Source of the DNA: Nakamurella alba | Lineage (GTDB): Bacteria; Actinomycetota; Actinomycetes; Mycobacteriales; Nakamurellaceae | Assembly (NCBI RefSeq): GCF_009707545.1 | Contig: NZ_WLYK01000017.1 | Coordinates: 33,507 to 97,506 of the forward strand | Length of the DNA: 64,000 bases | Direction of reading: 5' to 3' | Shown: positions 25,800 to 34,709 of the stretch, in pieces | How the letters are laid out: each line of letters begins with the position of its first letter | Numbering within the stretch: position 1 is the first letter of the stretch | Translations under genes and position numbers: made by a program | The notes under the pieces: generated by a model | The model's input: only the letters and a program-made list of their open reading frames with translations | Databases searched by the model: none | Told to the model about the DNA's origin: nothing

Positions 25800-25816
25800 A
25801 TTGAACTGAATTCAAT
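25800..25816. promoter_or_regulatory. TetR-type operator at the head of the catabolic operon
   Basis: ATTGAACTGAATTCAAT: six-base arms ATTGAA/TTCAAT are exact around a 5-bp centre; 16 of 17 bases equal the reverse complement of the 39140 copy. Lies in the 159-bp gap between the divergent hydratase (minus, start 25783) and hydroxyacyl-CoA dehydrogenase (plus, start 25943), so it may control both. Confidence 0.8.
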
Positions 25817-25942
25817 CCATGTATAGCCCTGCCGTAGGGTGCTGTCAATGCCGCGGGCATGGTCGGTCGGAACGGTCGACACCCGTTGCAGGACAGCGCG
25901 GGGCGCCGCGCACGGAACCGGGACGACAGGGAGGTCGCAGGG

Positions 25943-26797
25943 ATGATCAGGACAGTGGGTGTGGTGGGCGCCGGACAGATGGGATCGGGTATCGCCGAGG
26001 TCTGCGCCGCGGGCGCGGACGTGGTGCTGGTGGACCTGGACCGGGCCGCGGTGGACGCGGGGCTGCAGCGCATCCGGCGTTCCCTGGACGGCGCGGTCCG
26101 GCGCGGCCGGGTCACCGAGGAGGAGGCGGCGGCGCGGCTGGGCCGGATCGCGCCCGCCACCGATGTCACCGCCCTGGCCGGGGCGAACCTGGTGATCGAG
26201 GCCGTGGTCGAGTCCTTGCAGGTCAAGCAGGATCTGTTCGGCCGGCTGGGCGACATCGTCGCCCCCACCGCGGTCCTCGCGTCGAACACCTCGTCACTGC
26301 CGATCGCCGCGATCGGCCGGGGCTCGACACACCCGGAGCGGGTGCTGGGTCTGCACTTCTTCAACCCACCTCCCGCCCTCGACCTGGTCGAGCTCACCCC
26401 GACCCTGGTCACCGACCCCGCGCTTGCCGATGCGGTGCAGGGCTTCTTCACCGATGGGCTGGGACGCACCGTGATCCGCTCCCAGGACCGGGCCGGGTTC
26501 ATCGTGAACGCCCTGCTCGTGCCCTATCTGCTGTCCGCCGTCCGGATGCTGGAGAACGGCATCGCCACCCGGGAGGACATCGACACCGGGATGCAGCGCG
26601 GCTGCGGTCATCCGATGGGTCCGCTGCGCCTGCTCGACCTGATCGGTCTGGACACCATGGTGTTCGTCGCCGACGGGCTGTACGCCGAGTGGCGGGATCC
26701 GGCAGCCTCTGCCCCGGCGATGCTGCGCCGGATGGTCGACGCCGGACTGCTCGGCCGCAAGAGCGGGCGCGGCTTCTACGACTACACGGAGCACTGA
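25943..26797 (+). CDS. 3-hydroxyacyl-CoA dehydrogenase
   Basis: 284 residues; ATG at 25943 follows a GGGAGG ribosome site. The NAD-binding loop GVVGAGQMGSGIAEV is at residues 6-20. Catalytic region: LASNTSSLPI, then LGLHFFNPPPALDLVEL (the catalytic His) and the Glu in the following helix. C-terminal domain: GFIVNALLVPYLLSAVRMLENG, then GCGHPMGPLRLLDLIGLD. Size and motifs are those of FadB-like/PaaH-type soluble dehydrogenases, which oxidise (S)-3-hydroxyacyl-CoA with NAD. Divergent from the operon start across the 25800 operator. Confidence 0.9.
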   Translation: MIRTVGVVGAGQMGSGIAEVCAAGADVVLVDLDRAAVDAGLQRIRRSLDGAVRRGRVTEEEAAARLGRIAPATDVTALAGANLVIEAVVESLQVKQDLFGRLGDIVAPTAVLASNTSSLPIAAIGRGSTHPERVLGLHFFNPPPALDLVELTPTLVTDPALADAVQGFFTDGLGRTVIRSQDRAGFIVNALLVPYLLSAVRMLENGIATREDIDTGMQRGCGHPMGPLRLLDLIGLDTMVFVADGLYAEWRDPAASAPAMLRRMVDAGLLGRKSGRGFYDYTEH

Positions 26798-26798
26798 C

Positions 26799-27854
26799 GT
26801 GCAGGCGCTGCGACTGCGGACTGCGGGCCTTGACCCGGAACTGGAGGAGGTCCCGACCCCCGTCCCGGTCGGCCGTGAGGTGCTGGTCCGGGTACGGGCC
26901 GCCGGGCTGTGCCACTCGGACCTGCATGTGGTGGAGTCGCCGGTGGGCGGCATGGCCACCGCGCTGCCGTTCACCCTGGGACACGAGATCGCCGGTGAGG
27001 TCGCCGCTCTCGCCGACGACGTGGCCGGCACCATGCCGATCGGGACCGCTGTTGCGGTGTACGGACCGTGGGGCTGCGGCGACTGCAGCCGCTGCCGGGT
27101 GGGTCGGGACAACCTCTGCGACCGGCGGGCGTCGCTCACCTTCTTCGGCGCCGGGCTGGGCCGCGACGGCGGGATGGCCGAGTACGTGCTGGTCCCCCGA
27201 CCGGAACTGCTGGTGCCGCTGGACGGGGTGGACCCGCTGGACGCGGCGCCACTGACCGACGCCGGGCTCACCTCCTACGCCGCCCTCCGCCCGCTGCTGC
27301 CGGATCTCACCGGTGCCGATGCGTCGGTCCTGGTGCTGGGTGTCGGTGGCCTGGGACACATGGCCGTGCAACTGCTCTCGGCCCTGACGACGGCCACCGT
27401 CGTCGCGGTGGACACCAAGCCGGCCGCCCTCGAGCTGGCCGGTGACCTGGGTGCGATCCCGGTGGCGTCCGGTCCCGACGCCGGCGACCGGATCCGCGAG
27501 CAATTGCCGGCCGGGGCGGCCGGGGTGGACGCGGTGCTGGACTTCGTCGGCGCCCCGGAGACGGTCGCCCTGGGCTCGTCGCTGCTCCGTCCCGGCGCCA
27601 CCTACGTGCTCGTCGGGACCGCCGGCGGCGCGATCGACGTCCGCAAGAACGCGGGACTGCCTGCGGGAGTCAAGTTCTCCGTCCCGTACTGGGGCGGTCG
27701 AGAGGAGCTGGCGGAACTGCTGGCACTGGCCGCGCAGGGCCGCATCCACGTGCACCGGCAGGTCTACCCGCTGTCCGACGCCGCCCGCGCCCTGGCGGAT
27801 CTGCGGGCCGGGCGGATCAGCGGCCGCGCGGTCCTCGTCCCCTCCCCCTCCTGA
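26799..27854 (+). CDS. Zinc-dependent alcohol dehydrogenase (MDR family)
   Basis: 351 residues from GTG at 26799, 1 bp after the previous stop. Catalytic zinc ligands Cys38 (GLCHSDLH), His62-Glu63 (LGHEIAG) and a later Asp; structural zinc cysteines 93, 96, 99 and 107. Cofactor loop VLGVGGLGHMAV near residue 197, with Asp after strand 2 (AVDTKP), favouring NAD. Oxidises an alcohol to an aldehyde or ketone. Co-transcribed with the hydroxyacyl-CoA dehydrogenase. A 99-bp palindromic element starts right behind the stop codon. Confidence 0.88.
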   Translation: MQALRLRTAGLDPELEEVPTPVPVGREVLVRVRAAGLCHSDLHVVESPVGGMATALPFTLGHEIAGEVAALADDVAGTMPIGTAVAVYGPWGCGDCSRCRVGRDNLCDRRASLTFFGAGLGRDGGMAEYVLVPRPELLVPLDGVDPLDAAPLTDAGLTSYAALRPLLPDLTGADASVLVLGVGGLGHMAVQLLSALTTATVVAVDTKPAALELAGDLGAIPVASGPDAGDRIREQLPAGAAGVDAVLDFVGAPETVALGSSLLRPGATYVLVGTAGGAIDVRKNAGLPAGVKFSVPYWGGREELAELLALAAQGRIHVHRQVYPLSDAARALADLRAGRISGRAVLVPSPS

Positions 27855-27984
27855 CACCCCACCCCCCGCCGCGAGGATCTTCTTCTCCTGCGCGTACGAA
27901 GATGGCGACACCTGCATCACAGGTACCATTTCCGCCATCTTCGTACGCGCCGAGGAAGTTGATCCTCGCGGGGGGCGGGGTGTC
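27853..27984. repeat. 99-bp palindromic element (copy A) in a longer inverted repeat
   Basis: Core 27871-27969 starts GCGAGGATCTTCTTC and ends AAGTTGATCCTCGC. An internal arm of 18 bases, GCGCGTACGAAGATGGCG, recurs inverted downstream. The outer arms continue into GACACCCC and GGGGTGTC, so the whole 132 bp can fold into one long hairpin between two convergent genes (stop at 27854, stop at 27995). A second element at 50786-50884 has the same length and the same ends. Possibly a bidirectional terminator or a mobile REP/MITE-like element. Confidence 0.75.
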
Positions 27985-27994
27985 GGGCGGTGGG

Positions 27995-28690
27995 TCAGGG
28001 GGCGGCGGCCACCAGGATCGCCGCCAGCTCCGCCGGCCTGGAGATCATTGCCATGTGACCGGCGTCGATGTCCTTGACCGTGGCGTGGCTGCGCTCGATG
28101 CCCAGCTGCTGCAGGTCCAGCGGCACGCAGTGGTCCTGCAGGGTCCGGACCCAGGTGGTGGGCACGCCCCGCTCGTAGCCGGACAGGTCGACCTTCTCGC
28201 TGAGCAGCGCGGCCGAGTCGTCGACCAGGCGGTCCAGCGCCCAGGTGCTCTGCTCCTCGTCGAGATCGTTGCACAGCATGGGGATCGCACCCTCGCGGGT
28301 GATGCTGTACAGACCGCCGATCAGCGACTCCTCCACCGGTCCGCGGATCTCCGGTGCCAGCTGGTCGAGCATCCGCAGGCCGTGCGGCGGGACCGCCGCG
28401 CCGACCAGGACCACCGCCGAGATGCGGTCCGGGATCAGGTTCAGCACCCGTGGCACCGTGACCCCGGCGAAGGAGTGGCCGACCAGCACGATGTCGGTGA
28501 GATCACGGGCCAGCACGTCGTCGACCACCGCCTGCGCGCAGTCGTCCAGGGTGGTGGTGCGCAGGTCCTTCTCCGCCCGGGTGCCGCGGCCGGGCAGGTC
28601 GATCGCGAGCACCTCCCCGGGCAGGGACGGGACCAGCAGGTCCCAGCAGTTCGCGCCGTAGCCGGCGCCGTGCACGAGAACGAAGCTCAT
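27995..28690 (-). CDS. Alpha/beta hydrolase
   Basis: 231 residues. LVHGAG oxyanion motif at residues 5-10, nucleophile elbow VGHSFAG with Ser73, and catalytic His in DAGHMAMISRP near the C terminus. Length and the GHSFAG elbow resemble plant-type methylesterase/hydroxynitrile-lyase-like hydrolases. Likely hydrolyses an ester or thioester. It lies between the palindromic element and the ABC binding lipoprotein, on the same strand as the latter with a 26-bp gap, so the two may be co-transcribed. Confidence 0.82.
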   Translation of the reverse strand: MSFVLVHGAGYGANCWDLLVPSLPGEVLAIDLPGRGTRAEKDLRTTTLDDCAQAVVDDVLARDLTDIVLVGHSFAGVTVPRVLNLIPDRISAVVLVGAAVPPHGLRMLDQLAPEIRGPVEESLIGGLYSITREGAIPMLCNDLDEEQSTWALDRLVDDSAALLSEKVDLSGYERGVPTTWVRTLQDHCVPLDLQQLGIERSHATVKDIDAGHMAMISRPAELAAILVAAAP

Positions 28691-28716
28691 CGTGGCGTTC
28701 CTCTCCAGCGGCCCGG

Positions 28717-29916
28717 TCAGCCCGCCGCGACCAGCGGCGGCGGGGTGAAGAAGCCGCCCTCGGACACCCAGGCGCCGTCCTTGACCGTCACCCGCTGCAC
28801 GTCCCGGGTACCCAGGTGCTGGTCCGCGCTGAACGAGAGCACCGGCCCCACACCGTTGTCGACCGAGCTGGCAGCGGTGAAGGCGGCCTTGAGCGAGTCC
28901 GCCGTGATGTCACCCTGCACCGTCTTCGCCACCTGGGCGAAGGACTTCGCAGCTGCCCACCCCCACATCGCGATGAAGTCCGGGGTCTGGTCCGGGTAGT
29001 ACTTCTTCATCGCGTCCAGGAACTCCTTGGTGGCCGGATCGCTCTCCACCGGGGCCTTGGTCAGCGACACCGAATGGAAGCCCTCGGCGGCGGTGCCGGC
29101 CAGGGAGAGCAGCGCGGCAGAGGCGTCCGGCGCGTAGCCGTAGGTCGGCTTCGACACCCCCTGCAGTTCCGCCTCCTTCAGGTAGGCGGCGGCCTCCGGG
29201 GCCGCGAGGATGGTGACGACCGCGTCGGCGCCGGAGGACTTCACCTGGCTGACCACCGGGGCGAAGTCGGTGGTCCCGAACTTCGCCGGCAGCAGCTCGG
29301 TGGTGACCGAGTCGTCGACGGTCTTCGCCGCCGGGCCGACCTGGGACGCCACGCTGACGAAGGCGGCCGGGTCGCTGTGCACGACCACGATCTTCTTCGC
29401 GCCCTCCTCGGCGGCCCAGGCGCCGACGGCGGCGCCCTGGTCCTCGTACCCGGTCATGAACCCGAAGAGGCCGTCGCGCGGCGGCTCGTACCAGGACGAC
29501 AGCCCACCGAGCGGCATCAGGTAGGGCACCTTGGACTGCTCGATGACGAACGGGAAGGTCGCCTCGCCCTGCGCCGTGCCGTTGGCTCCCACGATCGCCA
29601 CCACGTCGTCGCCGCCGATGAGATCACGGGCGATCTGCACGGTCTGCTGGGCGTCGTAGGCGTTGTCCTTGACGATGAACTCGACCTGCTTGCCGTTGAT
29701 GCCGCCCTGCTCGTTGAGCATCTTGAAGTAGGCGTCGGCACCGTCCCGCTGCGGGACGCCGGACGCCGCCACCGCGCCGGTGAGCGGGTACCAGGCCCCG
29801 ATCTTGATGGTGTCGCCGGAGGATCCCGATCCGGAGTCGGAGCTGCCGCAACCGGCGGCGAGCAGCGCGGTGACCAGCACCGTGCCCAGGACTGCGGCGG
29901 AACGCCGTGTTCGCAT
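28717..29916 (-). CDS. ABC transporter substrate-binding lipoprotein, Liv type
   Basis: 399 residues. Lipobox LLAAGC at residues 18-23 after a basic n-region and hydrophobic stretch. The mature part has the periplasmic-binding type 1 fold: IKIGAWYPLTGAVAASG and INGKQVEFIVKDNAYD open the first domain, as in LivJ-like proteins. It binds an amide, short acid or aromatic acid in the envelope and delivers it to the importer encoded divergently at 30548-33978. Two candidate operators lie in the 631-bp divergent gap. Confidence 0.88.
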   Translation of the reverse strand: MRTRRSAAVLGTVLVTALLAAGCGSSDSGSGSSGDTIKIGAWYPLTGAVAASGVPQRDGADAYFKMLNEQGGINGKQVEFIVKDNAYDAQQTVQIARDLIGGDDVVAIVGANGTAQGEATFPFVIEQSKVPYLMPLGGLSSWYEPPRDGLFGFMTGYEDQGAAVGAWAAEEGAKKIVVVHSDPAAFVSVASQVGPAAKTVDDSVTTELLPAKFGTTDFAPVVSQVKSSGADAVVTILAAPEAAAYLKEAELQGVSKPTYGYAPDASAALLSLAGTAAEGFHSVSLTKAPVESDPATKEFLDAMKKYYPDQTPDFIAMWGWAAAKSFAQVAKTVQGDITADSLKAAFTAASSVDNGVGPVLSFSADQHLGTRDVQRVTVKDGAWVSEGGFFTPPPLVAAG

Positions 29917-30149
29917 CGTTGTCGTGCCTTTCTGACGGAGCCGGACCTCGACGTCCGGCCTGCTGATTGACGCACGTACTGCCGTCCCGGCGACCGGTTC
30001 CCGCGCACCCGGGCCCGGGAACCGACTCCCACGGCCGACGGGTCACGCCGGGTGGACGGATCTCCGCGCCCTCCGGGGAACAACGGGCGACCGGCGGTCG
30101 CACCGGGGCGAACCCACCGGGGTTGTCGACGCCACGGCGCGGATCCCTA

Positions 30150-30166
30150 GTTGAGTTCGGTTCGGG
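30150..30166. promoter_or_regulatory. Weak TetR-type operator candidate
   Basis: GTTGAGTTCGGTTCGGG resembles the palindrome at about 10 of 17 positions, with the second half GTTC kept. On the side of the divergent gap nearer to the binding lipoprotein. Could be chance on its own. Confidence 0.3.
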
Positions 30167-30456
30167 TATTGAACACCCCGGAACGGTCCTGCGACAAGGG
30201 GTTCGACGAACGGGATCGATCGGACATCCGGCGCGTGCCCGCCATCGGCGGCGGACCGCCTGCCGGACAGCGACTCTCGACCGGACGCCGGCGATGCAGG
30301 CCGATCCGGACGCCGGCCCGGCGGCCGGGCCGTGTCCCGCGCCGGACCACCACCGACACCACCCCCGGACACGGCCGGCCCGCGTGGCCGCCCGCTGTCG
30401 GACGACGGGTCTCCCCGGGTGACGGGGCCTTGTGCTCCGCGGCACACCTCACTACT

Positions 30457-30473
30457 GTCGAACTGAGTTCAGG
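30457..30473. promoter_or_regulatory. TetR-type operator upstream of the Liv permease operon
   Basis: GTCGAACTGAGTTCAGG: the central 11 bases GAACTGAGTTC are a perfect palindrome around one base, as in the copy at 39140. It lies 75 bp upstream of the permease start codon. Confidence 0.7.
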
Positions 30474-30547
30474 TCAGCAGCGGAGCGACCGCGCAGGACG
30501 CCCGCCGTTGACCGCCCCGCGCCCGACGACGAAGGAGTCAGAGACCG

Positions 30548-31417
30548 GTGGAGCAGTTCGTCCTGGTGCTGGTGGCGGGTATCGCCAGCGGCGCCGTCTA
30601 CGGCCTGATGGGTCTGGGTCTGGTCATCATCTTCCGGGCCACCGACGTGGTGAACTTCGCCCTCGCCAGCATGGCGACGATGGCGCTGTACATCGCCTGG
30701 AGCGCGACCCGCGCCGGCTGGGGCACGATCACCGCGGTGATCGCCGCGGTCATCGCGGCGGCGCTGATCGGCATCATCGTGCGCGAGGTGGTGATCCGCC
30801 CCCTCGGCTCGGGGAACCTGTTCTCCGCACTGGTGATCACGATGGGCGCGTCGCTGATCATCGACAGCCTGATCCACAGCTTCTGGGGCACCCAGCCGAC
30901 GTCGTTCCCGGCGCTGGTGGAGGGTCAGGTCAGCTTCGGCGACTCGGCCATCGCGGTGCAGAGCCTGCTGACCATCGCGGTCGCGGCGGTGGCCATGGGT
31001 GCGGTCGCATTCCTGTTCAAACGGACCACCCTGGGATCGGTGATGCGCGCGGTCGCCGAGTCCTCCGACACCGCCAAGACCCTGGGCGTCAACCCGCAGA
31101 AGGTCGCGCGGATCGCCTGGGGCCTGGGCATGGCCCTCGCCGCGCTCGCCGCATGCCTGTACGCGCCCCGCTCCGGGCTGTCCCCGACCGTGCTGGCCGC
31201 GCCGCTGTTCCGCGCCTTCGCCGGCATCTTCCTCGGCGGACTGACCAGCATGTACGGCGCGGTCATCGGCGGTGTCACCATCGGCGTTCTCGAGAACCTG
31301 GCCGCCACCTACGGTTCCGCGAGTTTCCGGGACACCTTCGTGTTCGCCTTCACCGTGCTGGTGCTGCTGATCCGCCCGCAGGGGTTGTTCGGCGCCAAGA
31401 CCTTCGAACGGGTGTGA
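30548..31417 (+). CDS. Branched-chain-type ABC permease (LivH-like)
   Basis: 289 residues from GTG at 30548, with GAAGGAG upstream. Eight or so hydrophobic segments; YGLMGLGLVIIFRATDVVNFALASMATMALY is the family N-terminal signature (seen in parts at residues 17-47). TTLGSVMRAVAESSDTAKTLGVN is the cytoplasmic EAA-like loop that meets the ATPases. Forms the membrane channel with the second permease domain encoded by the next gene, whose start overlaps this stop (GTGTGA). Confidence 0.88.
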   Translation: MEQFVLVLVAGIASGAVYGLMGLGLVIIFRATDVVNFALASMATMALYIAWSATRAGWGTITAVIAAVIAAALIGIIVREVVIRPLGSGNLFSALVITMGASLIIDSLIHSFWGTQPTSFPALVEGQVSFGDSAIAVQSLLTIAVAAVAMGAVAFLFKRTTLGSVMRAVAESSDTAKTLGVNPQKVARIAWGLGMALAALAACLYAPRSGLSPTVLAAPLFRAFAGIFLGGLTSMYGAVIGGVTIGVLENLAATYGSASFRDTFVFAFTVLVLLIRPQGLFGAKTFERV

Positions 31418-33978
31418 CCACCGTGCAGCAGCTGTTCCGCAAGCCCACCTTCCTGCTCTCCGTCCTGGGCGGCCCGCTCGGTGCCCTGGTGCTGATCGGT
31501 GCGATCGCCACCGAGGTGGTGCCCACGCACCAGGCCTACTCCGTCGCGCTGTTCGGGGTGTACTCGATCCTGGTGATGTCCGTCGGCCTGCTCGGCGGCT
31601 GGGGCGGCGTCTGGTCCGTCGGACACCCCGGCCTGTTCGCCATCGGCGCCTACGTCGCGGCGTACGGCAGCGGCCACGGCTGGCCGCTGGAGGTGGTGGT
31701 GCTGGTCGCGGTTGCTCTCACCGCCGCCTGCGGCGGGTTCCTCGGCTTCGCCGGTGCCCGGTTCTCCATCCTGTACATCGCGTTGCTCACCCTGGCCTTC
31801 ACCCTGGTCACCCTGGAGATCATCAACCGCTGGTCGGACGTCACCGGCGGCGACGAGGGCATCCCGGTGGACGACCTGCGCAGCGTGCTGCTCGGCACGT
31901 CGTTCTCGCCGTCCTCGTCCGAGGCGGAGTACCTGACACTGATCACTGCCGGTCTGGTGGTGACCGTCGCGGTGCTGGTCAAGCGCAGTGCGCTGCGGAT
32001 GCGGTTGGTGGCGGCCAAGTCCCACCCGATCGCGGCGCGCAGCGTCGGCATCGCACCGGAGTCGCAGACGTCTCTCGGGTTCGCCGTCAGCGGCGCCTTC
32101 GCCGGGCTGTCCGGCGTCCTGCTCGCGCTGACTACCGGCTTCATCTCCTCCGAGTCCTTCTCCCTGGTGCTGGCGATCAGCATCATCGCGGCGGCGGTGC
32201 TGGGCGGGGGCGGCAGCATCGTCGGTGCCCTGGTCGGCGGCGCGTACCTGACCTGGGTGCCGAACCTGTCCGACAGCGTCGGCGTGGACCAGCCGATCGT
32301 GCAGGGCGTGGTGCTGATCCTCGCGCTGCTCTTCCTGCCCGGCGGAGTGGTGCCGTTCGCCGGCAAGCTGCTCCGGGCGCTGTGGTCCCGCATCCGGCCG
32401 ACCGCCGCCGACCACGCCGAGCAGCTGCCGACCGCACCCGCCGACGCGGACCTGCCGGACCCGGATGTCGCGCCGGGCACCGGAGTCGGATCGACACTGC
32501 TGGAGGTGGAACATCTCTCGGTGCGTTACGGCGGGCTGAAGGCGCTGGAGGACGCCACCCTGGAGGTCTCCACCGGCGAGGTCGTGGCCATCATCGGACC
32601 CAACGGCGCCGGTAAGACCACCATGGTCAACACGCTGTCCGGACTGGTCGGCGGCGGCAAGGTGGACGGCCGGGTGGAGCTGCTGGGCCGCAGCATCCTC
32701 GGCGGCCGGGCCACCCGCCGGCGCTCGCTGGGGATCGGCCGGACCTTCCAGCACGCCGAGACCTTCACCGAGCTGACGGTGCTGGAGAACGTGTTGTGCA
32801 CCCACCGCCGGATCACCCCACAGCGGCGCAGCGAGGCGATCGCCCTGCTCACCGACATGGGACTCGGTGGTGTGCTGCACCGGAAGCCGTCGGAGCTGGC
32901 GTTCGGCCTGCAGAAGCAGCTCGACTTCGCCCGGGCCATCGCCGAGCAGCCACAACTGCTGGTGCTGGACGAACCGTTCGGCGGCCTCGATGCCGCCGAG
33001 CGCGCGGTGGCCGCCCGGCACCTGCGCCGAGTCGCGGGCGGCGGCGCCGGGGTGCTCATCGTCGACCACGTACTGGACGACCTGTTCGCCGTGGCCGACC
33101 GGGTGGTGGCCTTCGACTTCGGCCGCACCATCGGCAGCGGCACGCCCGACACCGTGCTGGACGACCCGCAGGTGCGGGCCAGCTACCTCGGCTCCGCGGG
33201 CGGCCATGCCGCTCCCCCGCCGCTGCCGGGCGACCCGGCCCCGGTGATCCGACTCGAGGACGTCGGCCACCGGTTCGGCGGTGTGGTGGCGCTGCGCGAC
33301 ATCGACCTGACCGTGCCCGCCGGCGCGGTGATCGGCGTCGTCGGCGCCAACGGCGCGGGCAAGTCGACCCTGGGCCGGATCCTGCACGGCGAACTGACCG
33401 CCACCAGCGGATCCCGGACGACACCGTCCGGGGCGACGCGTATCTCGCTCGTCCCCGAGGGCCGTCACCTGTTCAAGACCCTGTCCCTGCAGGAGAACCT
33501 CGAGGTCGCGGCCTATGCCGTCGGCATCCGCGGCACCGAGCTCAAGGAGCGGCTGGCGTCGACGGCAGCCTGGCTGCCGGAGCGGCTGCGCACCAGGATG
33601 GACCTGCCCGCCGCGGCGCTGTCCGGTGGCGAGCAGCAGATCCTGGCGATCGCCCGCGGCCTGATGGCCCAGCCCGACGTGCTGATCCTGGACGAACCCG
33701 CACTGGGCCTGGCTCCGGCCTGGGTGGACGACGTGTACGGCCGGATCACCGATCTCGCCGCGGACGGGATGACCATCGTGCTGCTCGAGCAGTTGCTCAG
33801 CCGGGCGCTGGCGGCCAGTCACCGGGTGGTGGTGCTGACCGACGGGCGGATCACCGCGCGCGGGGACGCCGGCCAGGAGGGCTTCGCGGAGCGGGCCGAG
33901 GCCGCGTACTTCGGCGGCCGCCCCGAGGAACTGCTCACCGAGGCGCAGGAGCTCGCGGACCCCGGCACGGGCCGATGA
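31414..33978 (+). CDS. LivM-LivG-LivF triple fusion of an ABC importer
   Basis: 854 residues from GTG at 31414. Residues 1-320 are a LivM permease (about eight membrane helices, and the IALLTLAFTLVTLEIINRWSDVTGG region). Residues 360-590 are a first ATPase: Walker A GPNGAGKTT near 395, LVLDEPFGG Walker B, and no canonical LSGGQ (ELAFGLQKQ instead). Residues 608-820 are a second ATPase: GANGAGKST near 643, ALSGGEQQ signature and LILDEPALGL. Normally LivM, LivG and LivF are separate, or LivM-LivG are fused. The second signature motif is standard, the first degenerate, as in other LivG-like fusions. With the LivH-like gene and binding lipoprotein it completes the importer. Confidence 0.88.
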   Translation: MTTVQQLFRKPTFLLSVLGGPLGALVLIGAIATEVVPTHQAYSVALFGVYSILVMSVGLLGGWGGVWSVGHPGLFAIGAYVAAYGSGHGWPLEVVVLVAVALTAACGGFLGFAGARFSILYIALLTLAFTLVTLEIINRWSDVTGGDEGIPVDDLRSVLLGTSFSPSSSEAEYLTLITAGLVVTVAVLVKRSALRMRLVAAKSHPIAARSVGIAPESQTSLGFAVSGAFAGLSGVLLALTTGFISSESFSLVLAISIIAAAVLGGGGSIVGALVGGAYLTWVPNLSDSVGVDQPIVQGVVLILALLFLPGGVVPFAGKLLRALWSRIRPTAADHAEQLPTAPADADLPDPDVAPGTGVGSTLLEVEHLSVRYGGLKALEDATLEVSTGEVVAIIGPNGAGKTTMVNTLSGLVGGGKVDGRVELLGRSILGGRATRRRSLGIGRTFQHAETFTELTVLENVLCTHRRITPQRRSEAIALLTDMGLGGVLHRKPSELAFGLQKQLDFARAIAEQPQLLVLDEPFGGLDAAERAVAARHLRRVAGGGAGVLIVDHVLDDLFAVADRVVAFDFGRTIGSGTPDTVLDDPQVRASYLGSAGGHAAPPPLPGDPAPVIRLEDVGHRFGGVVALRDIDLTVPAGAVIGVVGANGAGKSTLGRILHGELTATSGSRTTPSGATRISLVPEGRHLFKTLSLQENLEVAAYAVGIRGTELKERLASTAAWLPERLRTRMDLPAAALSGGEQQILAIARGLMAQPDVLILDEPALGLAPAWVDDVYGRITDLAADGMTIVLLEQLLSRALAASHRVVVLTDGRITARGDAGQEGFAERAEAAYFGGRPEELLTEAQELADPGTGR

Positions 33979-34709
33979 CGGCCCGGCCGGCGACGATCCT
34001 GGTCACCGGCGCGGCCGGGGGTCTGGGCGCCGCGGTCGCCTCGCTGTTGCGGTCGCAGGGCGACCGGGTGGTCGCCGGCGACCTGACACCGCCGACCGGC
34101 CCGGACCCTCTCACCCTCGACGTGACCGACGAGAGTGCCTGGGCAGCAGCTGTCCCGGCGATCCTCGACCGGTACGGCCCGCTCGACGGGCTGGTCCACG
34201 CCGCAGGTGTCGCGGCCCGGCGACCGCTGCTCGAGACCACCGTGGCCGAGTTCGAGCGGACGCTCCGGGTGAACACCCTCGGCACCTTCCTGGCGCTCCG
34301 GTCGGCACCGGCACTGATGCCGACAGGCGGGTCCGTGGTGACCTTCTCGTCGATCAACGGGTTGATCGGTACCGAGGGGATCGGCGCCTACTGCGCCAGC
34401 AAGTTCGCTGTGCGCGGGCTGACCCGGACCGCGGCCGTCGAGTTCGCCGATCTCGGGATCCGGGTCAACACCATCTGTCCCGGTCCGATCGAGACGTCGA
34501 TGGTGCACGGCTCCTCGTTCGCCGACGTCGACCAGGACGCGTATCTCGCGTCCATCCCGCTGCGCCGGCGCGGCCGGCCGGAGGAGGTCGCCGGCATGGT
34601 CCGGTACCTACTGGGCCCGGACGCCGGGTACGTCACCGGCGCCGAGTTCGTCATCGACGGCGGCCTGCTCGGCGGTCGCCGCGTTCCCGACGCCGCCCGG
34701 GCCGGGTGA
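33975..34709 (+). CDS. SDR family oxidoreductase
   Basis: 244 residues; ATG at 33975 overlaps the transporter stop (ATGA). VTGAAGGLGAAVA cofactor loop at residues 10-22, an Asp in VVAGDLTPP for NAD, a HAAGVAAR variant of NNAG, FSSINGL with the Ser, YCASKFAV Tyr/Lys, and VIDGGLLG near the end. Being the third gene of the Liv operon, it probably acts early on the imported compound, for example as a hydroxyl dehydrogenase. Confidence 0.85.
   Translation: MTARPATILVTGAAGGLGAAVASLLRSQGDRVVAGDLTPPTGPDPLTLDVTDESAWAAAVPAILDRYGPLDGLVHAAGVAARRPLLETTVAEFERTLRVNTLGTFLALRSAPALMPTGGSVVTFSSINGLIGTEGIGAYCASKFAVRGLTRTAAVEFADLGIRVNTICPGPIETSMVHGSSFADVDQDAYLASIPLRRRGRPEEVAGMVRYLLGPDAGYVTGAEFVIDGGLLGGRRVPDAARAG

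Larger units (their letters stand above)
29917..30547. other. Long divergent control region of the Liv transporter
   Basis: 631 bp between the binding-protein gene and the permease gene. I see no plausible gene: all frames are arginine/proline-rich shadows with no ribosome site. It contains two operator-like palindromes (30150-30166 and 30457-30473) and the promoters for both directions. Confidence 0.7.

Noticed and set aside
29967..30422. Possible small gene in the Liv divergent gap
   Set aside because: The translated product is Pro/Arg-rich, there is no ribosome site, and it overlaps the operator region.
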